DNA of 64,000 nt from Microbacterium sp. Root53 (lineage in GTDB: Bacteria; Actinomycetota; Actinomycetes; Actinomycetales; Microbacteriaceae). A program made the translations under genes and the position numbers. Positions 33,576 through 41,209 of this stretch are shown one piece after another. The DNA lies in assembly GCF_001426925.1 (NCBI RefSeq), contig NZ_LMFR01000023.1, positions 63,420 to 127,419 of the forward strand, written 5' to 3'. The notes beneath the pieces were generated by a model. It had not been told where the DNA came from. It worked only from the letters and a program-made list of their open reading frames with translations, and made no database searches. Numbering within the stretch: position 1 is the first letter of the stretch; each line of letters opens with the position of its first letter.

Positions 33576-34709
33576 ATGGCCGACTTCTTCGGATGGCTGA
33601 GCACGCTCTCGCCGTGGCTCGAGATCCCGATCATCATCGGGGTGTTCGTGTTCGCGGTGGGTGTGCTGCTCTTCTTCATCGAGATCGCGCCGCGCGCGGG
33701 CCGGGCGTACACCATCGCCCGGCTCGCCGCCTGCGTCCTGATCCCGCTCGGGATCATGTGGGCGCTGCAGTCGTGGTGGTGGGCGATCGCCGCCGCGGGA
33801 GTGCTGGGTCTGCTGTTCTTCTGGCTCGACCAGCGCTCCCGCGGGGGCGTCGGCTCGCTGTTCCAGCTGTTCGGCTTCCTCGCCCCTGCGCTCGCCCTGC
33901 TGCTGGTAGGCCTCGTCCTGCCGGTGATCCAGACCCTCGTCGCCTCGACCATGAACTCCCGGGGAACCGCGTTCGTGGGGCTCGACAACTTCGTGTGGAT
34001 CCTCACGCAGCCGCAGGGCATCCGGACGATCGTGAACACGATCGTGTGGGTGCTGATCGCGCCCGTGGTCTCGACCGTGATCGGGCTCGTGTACGCGTAC
34101 TTCATCGACAAGACACGGGGTGAGAAGGTCTACAAGATCCTCGTGTTCCTGCCGATGGCGATCTCGTTCGTGGGCGCGTCGATCATCTGGCGCTTCATGT
34201 ACACGGCGCGTCCGGTGGATGCGGAGCAGATCGGCTTCGTGAATCAGATCATCGTCTGGCTCGGAGGCAGTCCGGTGCCGTTCCTGCAGGTGCAGCCCTG
34301 GAACACGCTCGCGCTCATCGTCGTGTTCGTCTGGATCTACACCGGGTTCGCCATGGTGGTGCTCTCGGCGGCGATCAAGGGCGTGCCCACGGAGCAGCTG
34401 GAGGCCGCCGAGCTCGATGGCGCCAACGGCTACGAGCGGTTCATGAACGTCGTGGTGCCGGGGATCCGGCCGTCGCTGATCGTCGTGCTGACGACCATCG
34501 CGATCGCGTCGATGAAGATCTTCGACATCGTCCGAACGATGACCGCAGGCGCGAACAACACGTCCGTGCTGGCGAACGAGATGTACCAGCAGTTCCGCAG
34601 CTTCGAGCCGGGCAGGTCGGCGGCGTACGCCGTGATCCTGTTCATCCTCGTGCTGCCGCTGGTCATCTACAACGCCAGGCAGCTCAAGGCCCAGAGGGAG
34701 GTGCGCTGA
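33576..34709 (+). CDS. ABC transporter permease, MalF-like
   Basis: A 377-residue inner-membrane permease with about eight hydrophobic segments: an unusual N-terminal three-helix extension (residues 1-90), then the MalF core. The coupling EAA loop that contacts the ATPase reads EQLEAAELDGANGYERFMNVVVPGIRPSL (in part EAAELDGANGYERF). It overlaps the next permease by one base (TGATG). No ATP-binding gene is in this operon, so it likely uses a shared MsmK/MalK-type ATPase encoded elsewhere. Confidence 0.9.
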   Translation: MADFFGWLSTLSPWLEIPIIIGVFVFAVGVLLFFIEIAPRAGRAYTIARLAACVLIPLGIMWALQSWWWAIAAAGVLGLLFFWLDQRSRGGVGSLFQLFGFLAPALALLLVGLVLPVIQTLVASTMNSRGTAFVGLDNFVWILTQPQGIRTIVNTIVWVLIAPVVSTVIGLVYAYFIDKTRGEKVYKILVFLPMAISFVGASIIWRFMYTARPVDAEQIGFVNQIIVWLGGSPVPFLQVQPWNTLALIVVFVWIYTGFAMVVLSAAIKGVPTEQLEAAELDGANGYERFMNVVVPGIRPSLIVVLTTIAIASMKIFDIVRTMTAGANNTSVLANEMYQQFRSFEPGRSAAYAVILFILVLPLVIYNARQLKAQREVR

Positions 34710-35644
34710 TGACCGCGACCGAGCTGATCACGACCGGCCGCAAGGCGAAGGCGCCCGCCTTCGGGGAAGCCAAGCGGCGGCTGACGTCGCCGTGGGCGAC
34801 GCTCGCGGCGATCATCATCGCGGCGATCTGGACGATCCCGACCTTCGGAATCCTGGTCTCCTCGTTCCGCCCGCGGGTGGAGATCCAGACCACCGGATGG
34901 TGGACGGCCCTGCAGAACTGGGGCTGGACGACGGAGAACTACGTCGAGGCGCTCAACACCTCGACGGGCGGGCTCAGCCTGCTGGGCGCGTTCGTGAACT
35001 CGTTCGCGATCACGCTGCCGTCGGCGATCATCCCGCTGATCCTCGCGACGCTGGCCGCGTACGGCTTCGCGTGGATGGAGTTCCGCGGCAAGAACCTGCT
35101 GTTCGTGCTGGTGTTCGCCCTCCAGATCGTCCCGATCCAGATGGCGTTCATCCCGCTGCTGCAGCTGTTCTCGCAGGGCGAGCTGTTCGGCTTCCCGATC
35201 ATCCAGGCGTTCTCGGATCAGGCCGGCTACGCGCAGGTCTGGATCGCGCACACGATCTTCGGACTGCCGCTGGCGATCTTCCTGCTGCACAACTTCATCG
35301 CGCAGATCCCGGGGGAGGTGATCGAGGCGGCCCGCGTGGACGGCGCCGGGCACGGGCAGATCTTCTTCCGCATCGTGCTCCCGCTGAGCATGCCGGCCAT
35401 CGCCTCGTTCGCGATCTTCCAGTTCCTGTGGGTCTGGAACGACCTGCTGGTGGCGTTGATCTTCGCCGACGGCAACGTGGCTCCGATCACGAAGCTGCTG
35501 GCGCAGATGGTGGGTCAGCGCGGCGAGGACTGGCACCTGCTCACGGCCGGCGCGTTCATCGCGATCATCGTGCCGCTGCTGGTGTTCCTGTTCCTGCAGC
35601 GCTACTTCGTTCGCGGCCTGCTGGCGGGTTCCGCCAAGGGGTGA
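34709..35644 (+). CDS. ABC transporter permease, MalG-like
   Basis: A 311-residue permease with six membrane segments, partner of the MalF-like protein whose stop overlaps its start. The EAA loop reads EVIEAARVDGAGHGQIFFRIVLPLSMP (in part EAARVDGAGHGQIFFRIVLP). The N-terminus has a typical MalG SFRPRVEIQTTGWW periplasmic loop. It closes the three-gene operon and a strong terminator hairpin follows 21 bases later. Confidence 0.92.
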   Translation: MTATELITTGRKAKAPAFGEAKRRLTSPWATLAAIIIAAIWTIPTFGILVSSFRPRVEIQTTGWWTALQNWGWTTENYVEALNTSTGGLSLLGAFVNSFAITLPSAIIPLILATLAAYGFAWMEFRGKNLLFVLVFALQIVPIQMAFIPLLQLFSQGELFGFPIIQAFSDQAGYAQVWIAHTIFGLPLAIFLLHNFIAQIPGEVIEAARVDGAGHGQIFFRIVLPLSMPAIASFAIFQFLWVWNDLLVALIFADGNVAPITKLLAQMVGQRGEDWHLLTAGAFIAIIVPLLVFLFLQRYFVRGLLAGSAKG

Positions 35645-35665
35645 GCGCGAAGGGCTGACGAGACG

Positions 35666-35712
35666 GAAGGCCCCCGGGATCCGCGCGGAGCGCACGGGTC
35701 CCGGGGGCCTTC
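35666..35712. terminator. Terminator between the ABC operon and DUF305 gene
   Basis: A 14-bp stem GAAGGCCCCCGGGA / TCCCGGGGGCCTTC (35666-35679 with 35699-35712) with a 19-base loop, followed by TTCATG. It lies between convergent genes and may serve both. Confidence 0.8.
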
Positions 35713-35739
35713 TTCATGCGCCGGATGCGCCGGAGCGCG

Positions 35740-36402
35740 TCAGTCGCAGGCGAGGCGGGCGCGGACCGACTCCAGCGCCTGGATCTCGCGCTGCTGGGAC
35801 TCGGCCATGCCCTCGGCGGTGCGCAGCACGACCGGGTCGCCGCCGAGGCGCTGGATGGCGTCCACCATCTCGATCGCGCCGGTGTGGTGCCGGATCATCA
35901 GCTCTGTGAAGAGGCAGTCCTGCTCGGCGCCGGTCGCGGCCCGCAGCTCGTCGAGCTCGGCGTCGCTCGCCATGCCCATCTCGGCTCGCAGCTCGTCCTC
36001 GCTCGCCGGCTCGCCCGTCGATCCGCCGTGGTCGTGGCCGCCGTCCTCGGCCATCCACGCCATGAGCGGATCCGAGCCGCGCTGGGGGAGACCCCAGTTG
36101 ACGATCCAGCCGAACATCTGGCCGGACTGCTGCGCCTGCGCGGTCGCGATGTCGTACGAGATGAGGCGCAGCTCCTCGTCCGAGGTGGCGCGGTACTCGA
36201 TCATCGCCATCTCGACCGCCTGGGCGTGGTGCACCTGCATGTCGCGCGCGAAGCCGACGTCGGCCGCGTTCGGGCCCGGCTCGGCGCCGCCGAAGGTCGA
36301 GAACCGGCCGATCGCGAAGGCGGTGCCGCCGACGAGCAGGATGCCGAGCGCGATCAGCGCCCAGGGACGCGGCCGGTACGGCGCGGTCTCCTCATCCGAC
36401 AT
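35740..36402 (-). CDS. DUF305 domain membrane-anchored protein
   Basis: A 220-residue protein with an N-terminal membrane anchor (PWALIALGILLVGGTAFAIG, residues about 13-32) and an extracytoplasmic DUF305 domain, a four-helix bundle with paired metal-type histidine motifs. Both halves are visible: FARDMQVHHAQAVEMAM (about 50-66) and FTELMIRHHTGAIEMVDAI (about 160-178), with a His-rich loop GGHDHGG between. DUF305 proteins often occur in copper-handling loci, but their function is not established. The stop of the DUF3105 gene lies 3 bases before this ATG, so both form one operon. Confidence 0.88.
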   Translation of the reverse strand: MSDEETAPYRPRPWALIALGILLVGGTAFAIGRFSTFGGAEPGPNAADVGFARDMQVHHAQAVEMAMIEYRATSDEELRLISYDIATAQAQQSGQMFGWIVNWGLPQRGSDPLMAWMAEDGGHDHGGSTGEPASEDELRAEMGMASDAELDELRAATGAEQDCLFTELMIRHHTGAIEMVDAIQRLGGDPVVLRTAEGMAESQQREIQALESVRARLACD

Positions 36403-36405
36403 GGG

Positions 36406-37089
36406 TCAGATCTTGCCGGGGCCCTCGATGCCCGTGCACGAGGCGCCCAGCTCGGGTGCCGTGCCGCCCTGCCAGTACTCCTCGATGAACTGGGCGATGC
36501 GCGGGTCGTCGACCGAGTCGACCTTGAGCTGGTGCTCCCAGGCGCTGACGGCGATGGGGGTGTCGAGCCCCTCGTAGGGCGAGACGATCGCGTAGGTGCG
36601 CGGCGCCAGGGCCCGCAGCGCGTCGAGGTCGGCGCCCTGCACGACCGCGGGGTCGTAGGTGATCCACACCGCGCCGTGCTCGAGCGAGTGCACCGCGTTC
36701 TCGTTCGGCTGCGGCTCCGTGTACACGCCGCAGCTCAGCCACGCGCTGTTGTGCGGGCCGCCCGCGGGCGGGTTCTGCTCGTACTCGACGACGCCGTCGA
36801 CGTGGTCGGACTCGAGCTCGAAGGTCTCGACGCCCTCGATCTCGACGCCCTCGCTGCCGGCCGTGTAGCTGCGCGGGGCGGTGACGAGCGAGGCCACGAC
36901 GATGGCGGCCACGGCGAGGATCGCGGTGCCGCCGACGATCCACCACACGAGCTTGCCGCGCTGGCGCTTCTTCAGCTGCCGCTGGTACTCGGCCAGCTTC
37001 TCCTGACGCTTCGCCTCACGCTGCTGCTTGGCGGTCTGCTGGAGCTGAGCCTGCTTGGCCGGATTGCCGGAACGCGGGGTGGAGGGCAT
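36406..37089 (-). CDS. DUF3105 domain membrane-anchored protein
   Basis: A 227-residue protein. Residues 1-48 form a basic, Gln/Lys-rich coiled-coil-like N-terminus; one membrane helix follows (LVWWIVGGTAILAVAAIVVASLV, in part VGGTAILAVAAIVVAS). The external DUF3105 domain has PPAGGPHNSAWLSCGVYTEP and ENAVHSLEHGAVWITYDP, with conserved His and Cys residues suited to metal or redox binding. ATG 37089 lies 6 bases after TACGAT, so translation is probably leaderless. It pairs with a DUF305 gene downstream, a recurrent actinobacterial combination. Function unknown. Confidence 0.87.
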   Translation of the reverse strand: MPSTPRSGNPAKQAQLQQTAKQQREAKRQEKLAEYQRQLKKRQRGKLVWWIVGGTAILAVAAIVVASLVTAPRSYTAGSEGVEIEGVETFELESDHVDGVVEYEQNPPAGGPHNSAWLSCGVYTEPQPNENAVHSLEHGAVWITYDPAVVQGADLDALRALAPRTYAIVSPYEGLDTPIAVSAWEHQLKVDSVDDPRIAQFIEEYWQGGTAPELGASCTGIEGPGKI

Positions 37090-37095
37090 AACAGA

Positions 37096-37101
37096 ATCGT
37101 A
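37096..37101 (-). promoter_or_regulatory. -10 box for leaderless DUF3105-DUF305 transcript
   Basis: On the minus strand TACGAT, 6 bases, ATG 37089, without a ribosome-binding site. Confidence 0.6.
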
Positions 37102-37194
37102 TGCGGTGCCGCTTGGGATCCGCTCAGTGGGACCGGTCCCCGGGGCGCCCCGCGGGCGTAGCATGTATGTTTCCGCCGCCGACGAAAGCCTGCC

Positions 37195-38547
37195 GTGCCT
37201 GACGCCTCGAACCCGCGCACCGATTCGATCTCCCTCCCCTTCACCGGCCCCATCCCGATCCCGCCCGCCACCGGCGCGATCCGCACGCTCGGACCCGATC
37301 CGGCGACCGCGCCGATCGTCCTGCACCCGGGCGATGCGATCCCGGCGTCGCGCCGTCTCCTGTACGTGCTGCTGCTCGGCGCCCTGACCGCCCTCGGGCC
37401 CTTCACGGTGGACCTCTACCTGCCGGCGTTCCCCCTGCTGCAGGACGCGTTCGCGACGGACGAAGCGGCCATCCAGCTCACCCTGACCGGCACGATGATC
37501 GGCTTCGCCTTCGGGCAGCTGCTGGTCGGGCCGCTCAGCGACACGGTCGGGCGGCGGCTGCCGCTGCTGCTCGCCACCGCACTCCATGTCGTGGCGAGCA
37601 TGACCGCGGCGGTCGCGCCGAACCTGGCGCTGCTCGGGGCGTCGCGAGTCGCGATGGGCTTCGGCGCGGCCGCGGGCGCGGTCGCGGCCATGGCGATCGT
37701 GCGCGACCTGTTCGGCGGCAAGCGCCTGGTCGTCATGCTGTCGCGGCTCGCGCTCGTGACCGGCGTCGCGCCCGTGGTCGCCCCGCTCATCGGCTCGATG
37801 CTGCTCGGGGTGATGCCCTGGGAGGGCATCTTCTGGGTGCTGGCCGCCTACGGCGCGCTCATGCTCCTCGCGGCCCTGTTCGTGATCCCGGAGACCCTGC
37901 CGCGCGAGCGACGGCACGAGCGCGGCGCGAGCACCGTGTGGCAGCGCTATCGCTCGGTGCTGACGGACCGCGTGTACGTCGGCCTGCTGATCATCGGAGG
38001 CCTGACCTTCGCGGGGCTGTTCTCGTACCTGTCGGCCTCGCCGTTCCTGTTCCAGGAGAGCTACGGCTTCGACGAGGTGCAGTACGGGCTGCTGTTCGCG
38101 AGCAACTCCCTGGGCCTCGTGGTCGGCAACCAGGTCGCCGCCCGCCTCGCGGCGCGTTTCGGGCCGCAGTGGGTGCTGGCGTTCTCGACCGTCGTGCTCG
38201 TCGTCTCGGCGACGCTGATCGTGGTCTTCGACCAGCTGGGACTGGGGCTGTGGGGCACCGCGATCCCGCTGTGGTTCTTCATGACCGCGTGCGGGTTCAC
38301 GTTCCCGTGCGTGCAGGTGCTGGCGCTGGACCGCCACGGCAAGGCCGCGGGCACGGCGGCCTCGCTGCTCGGCGCGAGCAACGCGGGCGTCGCGGGGCTC
38401 ATCTCGCCGATCGTCGGCGCGGTCGCCGGGCCCGAGGGCATCACGGGCACGTCCATGGCCGTCGTCATGATCGGATGCGCGCTCGTCGCCGTGATCACGC
38501 TCTGGGCAGTCGTGCGGCCGCGTACGGTCGAGATGCTGAACCCCTGA
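37195..38547 (+). CDS. Bcr/CflA family MFS drug exporter
   Basis: A 450-residue 12-segment exporter. A cytoplasmic, proline-rich N-terminus (residues 1-55) precedes segment 1; LGPFTVDLYLPAFPLLQDAF is the Bcr/CflA signature and GPLSDTVGRRLPLLL is MFS motif A. After segment 6 comes IPETLPRERRHERG, also family-typical. GTG 37195 lacks a strong ribosome-binding site; a TAGCAT box lies about 30 bases upstream. A PAP2 gene follows after 34 bases. A second Bcr/CflA-type gene exists at 54049. Exported compound unknown. Confidence 0.87.
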   Translation: MPDASNPRTDSISLPFTGPIPIPPATGAIRTLGPDPATAPIVLHPGDAIPASRRLLYVLLLGALTALGPFTVDLYLPAFPLLQDAFATDEAAIQLTLTGTMIGFAFGQLLVGPLSDTVGRRLPLLLATALHVVASMTAAVAPNLALLGASRVAMGFGAAAGAVAAMAIVRDLFGGKRLVVMLSRLALVTGVAPVVAPLIGSMLLGVMPWEGIFWVLAAYGALMLLAALFVIPETLPRERRHERGASTVWQRYRSVLTDRVYVGLLIIGGLTFAGLFSYLSASPFLFQESYGFDEVQYGLLFASNSLGLVVGNQVAARLAARFGPQWVLAFSTVVLVVSATLIVVFDQLGLGLWGTAIPLWFFMTACGFTFPCVQVLALDRHGKAAGTAASLLGASNAGVAGLISPIVGAVAGPEGITGTSMAVVMIGCALVAVITLWAVVRPRTVEMLNP

Positions 38548-38581
38548 CCTGAACCCTGACGCGATCGAGGAGGAGGGCGCC

Positions 38582-39226
38582 ATGAGCGGCGGCCAAGCGC
38601 GCACCCGACGCACGTGGATGTGGTGGGGCCTGGGTCTGCTCGCGGGCGGTCTGGCGGTCGGCGCCGTCCTGCAGATCCCCGGCATGGACCCGACGCCGGT
38701 CGACATCTGGTGGGACGCCGTCCTGTCGGCCACCCCGGACGGACCCGCGCTCCGGCTCTCGCTCCTCATGGACACCGTGGGAGGCGGGCGCTACGCCATC
38801 CTGTGGGTGCCGCTGGCGATCCTCGCACTGCTGCTCGCGCTGAAGCGGCCCTGGGCCGCGGGGTACTTCGCCGTCGCGCTCCTCGTGAGCGCCGGGCTCG
38901 TGCAGGTGCTCAAGCACGTGCTGGGGCGCGCCCGGCCCGAGGACATCCTGGTGACCGTGGATGTCGGGTCGTTCCCGTCTGGCCACGTCGCCAACGCCGC
39001 CACGCTGGGTATCGCGCTGTGGGTCATCCTGCCCCGGCCGTGGATGGCGGCGATCGCGGGCGTCTGGACAGCCGTCATGGCGTTCTCGCGCACGTACCTG
39101 TCGGCGCACTGGCTCACCGACACGGTCGGCGGCGCGCTGATCGGCGCCGGAGCCGCGCTGCTGGTCGCCGTCGCGTTCTCGCGGGGCCTGGTCGTGGAGC
39201 GGCGCGCTCGCCGCGGACGGGGCTGA
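38582..39226 (+). CDS. PAP2 family phosphatase
   Basis: A 214-residue membrane phosphatase of the PAP2 type, which removes phosphate from lipid phosphates such as undecaprenyl pyrophosphate or phosphatidic acid. All three catalytic motifs are visible: LKHVLGRARP (K-x6-RP), FPSGHVANA (PSGH), and SRTYLSAHWLTDTVGG (SR-x5-H-x3-D). Five or six hydrophobic segments surround them. GGAGGAG precedes ATG 38582. It follows the exporter gene closely but a functional link is not evident. Confidence 0.92.
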   Translation: MSGGQARTRRTWMWWGLGLLAGGLAVGAVLQIPGMDPTPVDIWWDAVLSATPDGPALRLSLLMDTVGGGRYAILWVPLAILALLLALKRPWAAGYFAVALLVSAGLVQVLKHVLGRARPEDILVTVDVGSFPSGHVANAATLGIALWVILPRPWMAAIAGVWTAVMAFSRTYLSAHWLTDTVGGALIGAGAALLVAVAFSRGLVVERRARRGRG

Positions 39227-39257
39227 CGCGCCCTCTCACCGCGCGGCCGGCCGTCGC

Positions 39258-39263
39258 TAGGCT
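39258..39263 (+). promoter_or_regulatory. -10 box for leaderless HerA-like ATPase transcript
   Basis: TAGGCT, 6 bases, ATG 39270. Confidence 0.6.
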
Positions 39264-39269
39264 GGCGGC

Positions 39270-41201
39270 ATGACCGCCGAGAAGGATCCCGCCGTCCTCG
39301 CCGCCGAGGCCGAGCTCGCCCGCCTGCAGGCCGAAGCCGAGGCCGCTGAAGCCGCCCTGCGCGCCGCCGAGGCGAAGGCGAGGCTCGCCGCCGCCCAGGC
39401 CGCCGCTGCGCAGGGGGAGGCAGGGGAGGCCGCGGATCCGGAGACCGCTCCGGCCGATCCCGTGCCCGGGGCGGAGACCGCCGCGGGGGACGCTCCCGAA
39501 GCCGTGGAGCAGGCTCCGGCGGACACGGCCTCGTCCGAGCCGGCGGACACGGCCTCGTCCGAGTCGGCGGAACCCGCTGCGAAGACCGAGGGCCCGCTCG
39601 ATGCGGACGCCGTGCGGGCGATCGTCGACGGGTACACGTTCGAGACCACGACGCTCGACATCGGCGCGCTCGTCAACGGGGAGCCGCTGCCCGAGGCCCA
39701 GATCCGGATCCCGCTCGGCATGCTGAACCGCCACGGGCTGGTGGCGGGCGCCACCGGCACGGGCAAGACCCGGACCCTCCAGGGGCTCGCCGAGCAGCTG
39801 GCGGCCAAGGGCGTGCCGGTGTTCGCCGCCGACATCAAGGGCGATCTGTCGGGCATGGCCACGCCGGGCCAGCCGAGCGAGAAGCTCCTGGCCCGCACGA
39901 AGGGCATCGGGCAGGACTGGAAGCCCGAGGCGGCCGCGGTCGAGTACTTCGCGCTGGGCGGCATCGGCAAGGGCGTGCCGGTGCGCGCGACCGTGACCGG
40001 CTTCGGCCCGCTGCTGCTGTCGAAGGTCCTCGGGCTCAACGACACGCAGGAGTCGAGCCTGGGGCTCGTCTTCCACTACGCCGACAAGAACGGGCTGCCG
40101 CTCGTCGACCTCGAGGACCTTCGGTCGGTGCTGACGTACCTGACCAGCGACGAGGGCAAGACCGAGCTGAAGGAGCTCGGGGGGCTCTCGAGCGCGACCG
40201 CGGGCGTCATCCTGCGCGAGCTCATCACGTTCGCCGAGGGCGGCGCGGACGTGTTCTTCGGCGAGCCGGAGTTCGACGTCGCCGACTTCCTGCGGATGGC
40301 GCCCGACGGGCGGGGATCCGTGTCGCTGCTCGAGGTGCCGGGCGTCGCGGACCGGCCCGAACTGTTCTCGACCTTCCTGATGTATCTGCTGGCCGAACTG
40401 TTCGAGATCCTCCCCGAGGTCGGCGACCCCGAGAAGCCGAAGCTCGTGTTCTTCTTCGACGAGGCGCACCTGCTCTTCAAGGACGCGTCCAAGGACTTCC
40501 TCGCGGCCATCACCCAGACCGTGCGCCTGATCCGCTCGAAGGGCGTCGGGGTGTTCTTCGTGACGCAGACGCCCAAGGACGTGCATCCGGATGTGCTCGC
40601 GCAGCTGGGGTCGCGCGTGCAGCACCAGCTGCGGGCGTTCACACCGGACGATGCCAAGGCGTTGCGGGCGACCGTGGGGACGTACCCGAAGTCGGGATAC
40701 GACCTCGAGCGCGTGCTCCAGGAACTCGGCACCGGCGAGGCGATCGTGACCGTGATGAGCGAGAAGGGCGCGCCGACACCGGTCGCGTGGACGCGCGTGC
40801 GCGCGCCGCAGGGCCTCATGGAGCCGACGCCCGAGGCGCAGATCGACGCGGCCGTGGCCGCGTCGCCGCTCACGCCCAAGTACGGGGAGCGGGTCGACCG
40901 CGAGTCGGCGTACGAGATCCTGACGGCCAAGATGAACGCGGCCGACGCCGCGGCTCGGCAGGCCGAGGTCGACGCCGAGCTGGCGAAGCAGCAGGCCGAG
41001 CTCGCGAAGGCGAACGCCGCCGCCGAGCGGAAGGCGCAGCAGGAGTACGAGCGCCTGCTCAAGAAGACCTCGGGCGGCTCGCGGCGCACGTCGTCGCGCG
41101 CCGAGAGGTCGACGATAGAGAAGGTGCTCGGCTCGCGGACGACGCAGACGCTGATCAACAGCGTGATCCGCGGCATCTTCGGCACCGGCCGGCGCCGCTG
41201 A
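39270..41201 (+). CDS. HerA/DUF853 family ATPase
   Basis: A 643-residue P-loop ATPase of the HerA-FtsK group (DUF853). Residues 1-55 are an A/E/Q-rich coiled coil; 55-110 is a low-complexity linker with an exact 24-base tandem repeat (PADTASSE twice). The ATPase core begins about 115: Walker A GATGTGKTRTLQG, Walker B KLVFFFDEAHLLFKD, the sensor segment FFVTQTPKDVHPDVLAQLGSRVQHQLRAF (in part TQTPKDVHPDVLAQLG), and a C-terminal coiled coil (540-600) and basic tail. Members are thought to be DNA-translocating motors or part of nuclease systems. No nuclease partner is adjacent. Leaderless start. Confidence 0.85.
   Translation: MTAEKDPAVLAAEAELARLQAEAEAAEAALRAAEAKARLAAAQAAAAQGEAGEAADPETAPADPVPGAETAAGDAPEAVEQAPADTASSEPADTASSESAEPAAKTEGPLDADAVRAIVDGYTFETTTLDIGALVNGEPLPEAQIRIPLGMLNRHGLVAGATGTGKTRTLQGLAEQLAAKGVPVFAADIKGDLSGMATPGQPSEKLLARTKGIGQDWKPEAAAVEYFALGGIGKGVPVRATVTGFGPLLLSKVLGLNDTQESSLGLVFHYADKNGLPLVDLEDLRSVLTYLTSDEGKTELKELGGLSSATAGVILRELITFAEGGADVFFGEPEFDVADFLRMAPDGRGSVSLLEVPGVADRPELFSTFLMYLLAELFEILPEVGDPEKPKLVFFFDEAHLLFKDASKDFLAAITQTVRLIRSKGVGVFFVTQTPKDVHPDVLAQLGSRVQHQLRAFTPDDAKALRATVGTYPKSGYDLERVLQELGTGEAIVTVMSEKGAPTPVAWTRVRAPQGLMEPTPEAQIDAAVAASPLTPKYGERVDRESAYEILTAKMNAADAAARQAEVDAELAKQQAELAKANAAAERKAQQEYERLLKKTSGGSRRTSSRAERSTIEKVLGSRTTQTLINSVIRGIFGTGRRR
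39516..39563 (+). repeat. 24-base perfect tandem repeat in the HerA-like gene
   Basis: A 24-base unit (starts CCGGCGGACACGG, ends GTCCGAG) occurs twice in a row, followed by a partial third copy. It encodes PADTASSE repeats in the linker, so copy-number change would stay in frame. Confidence 0.9.
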
Positions 41202-41209
41202 GGTGCAGG

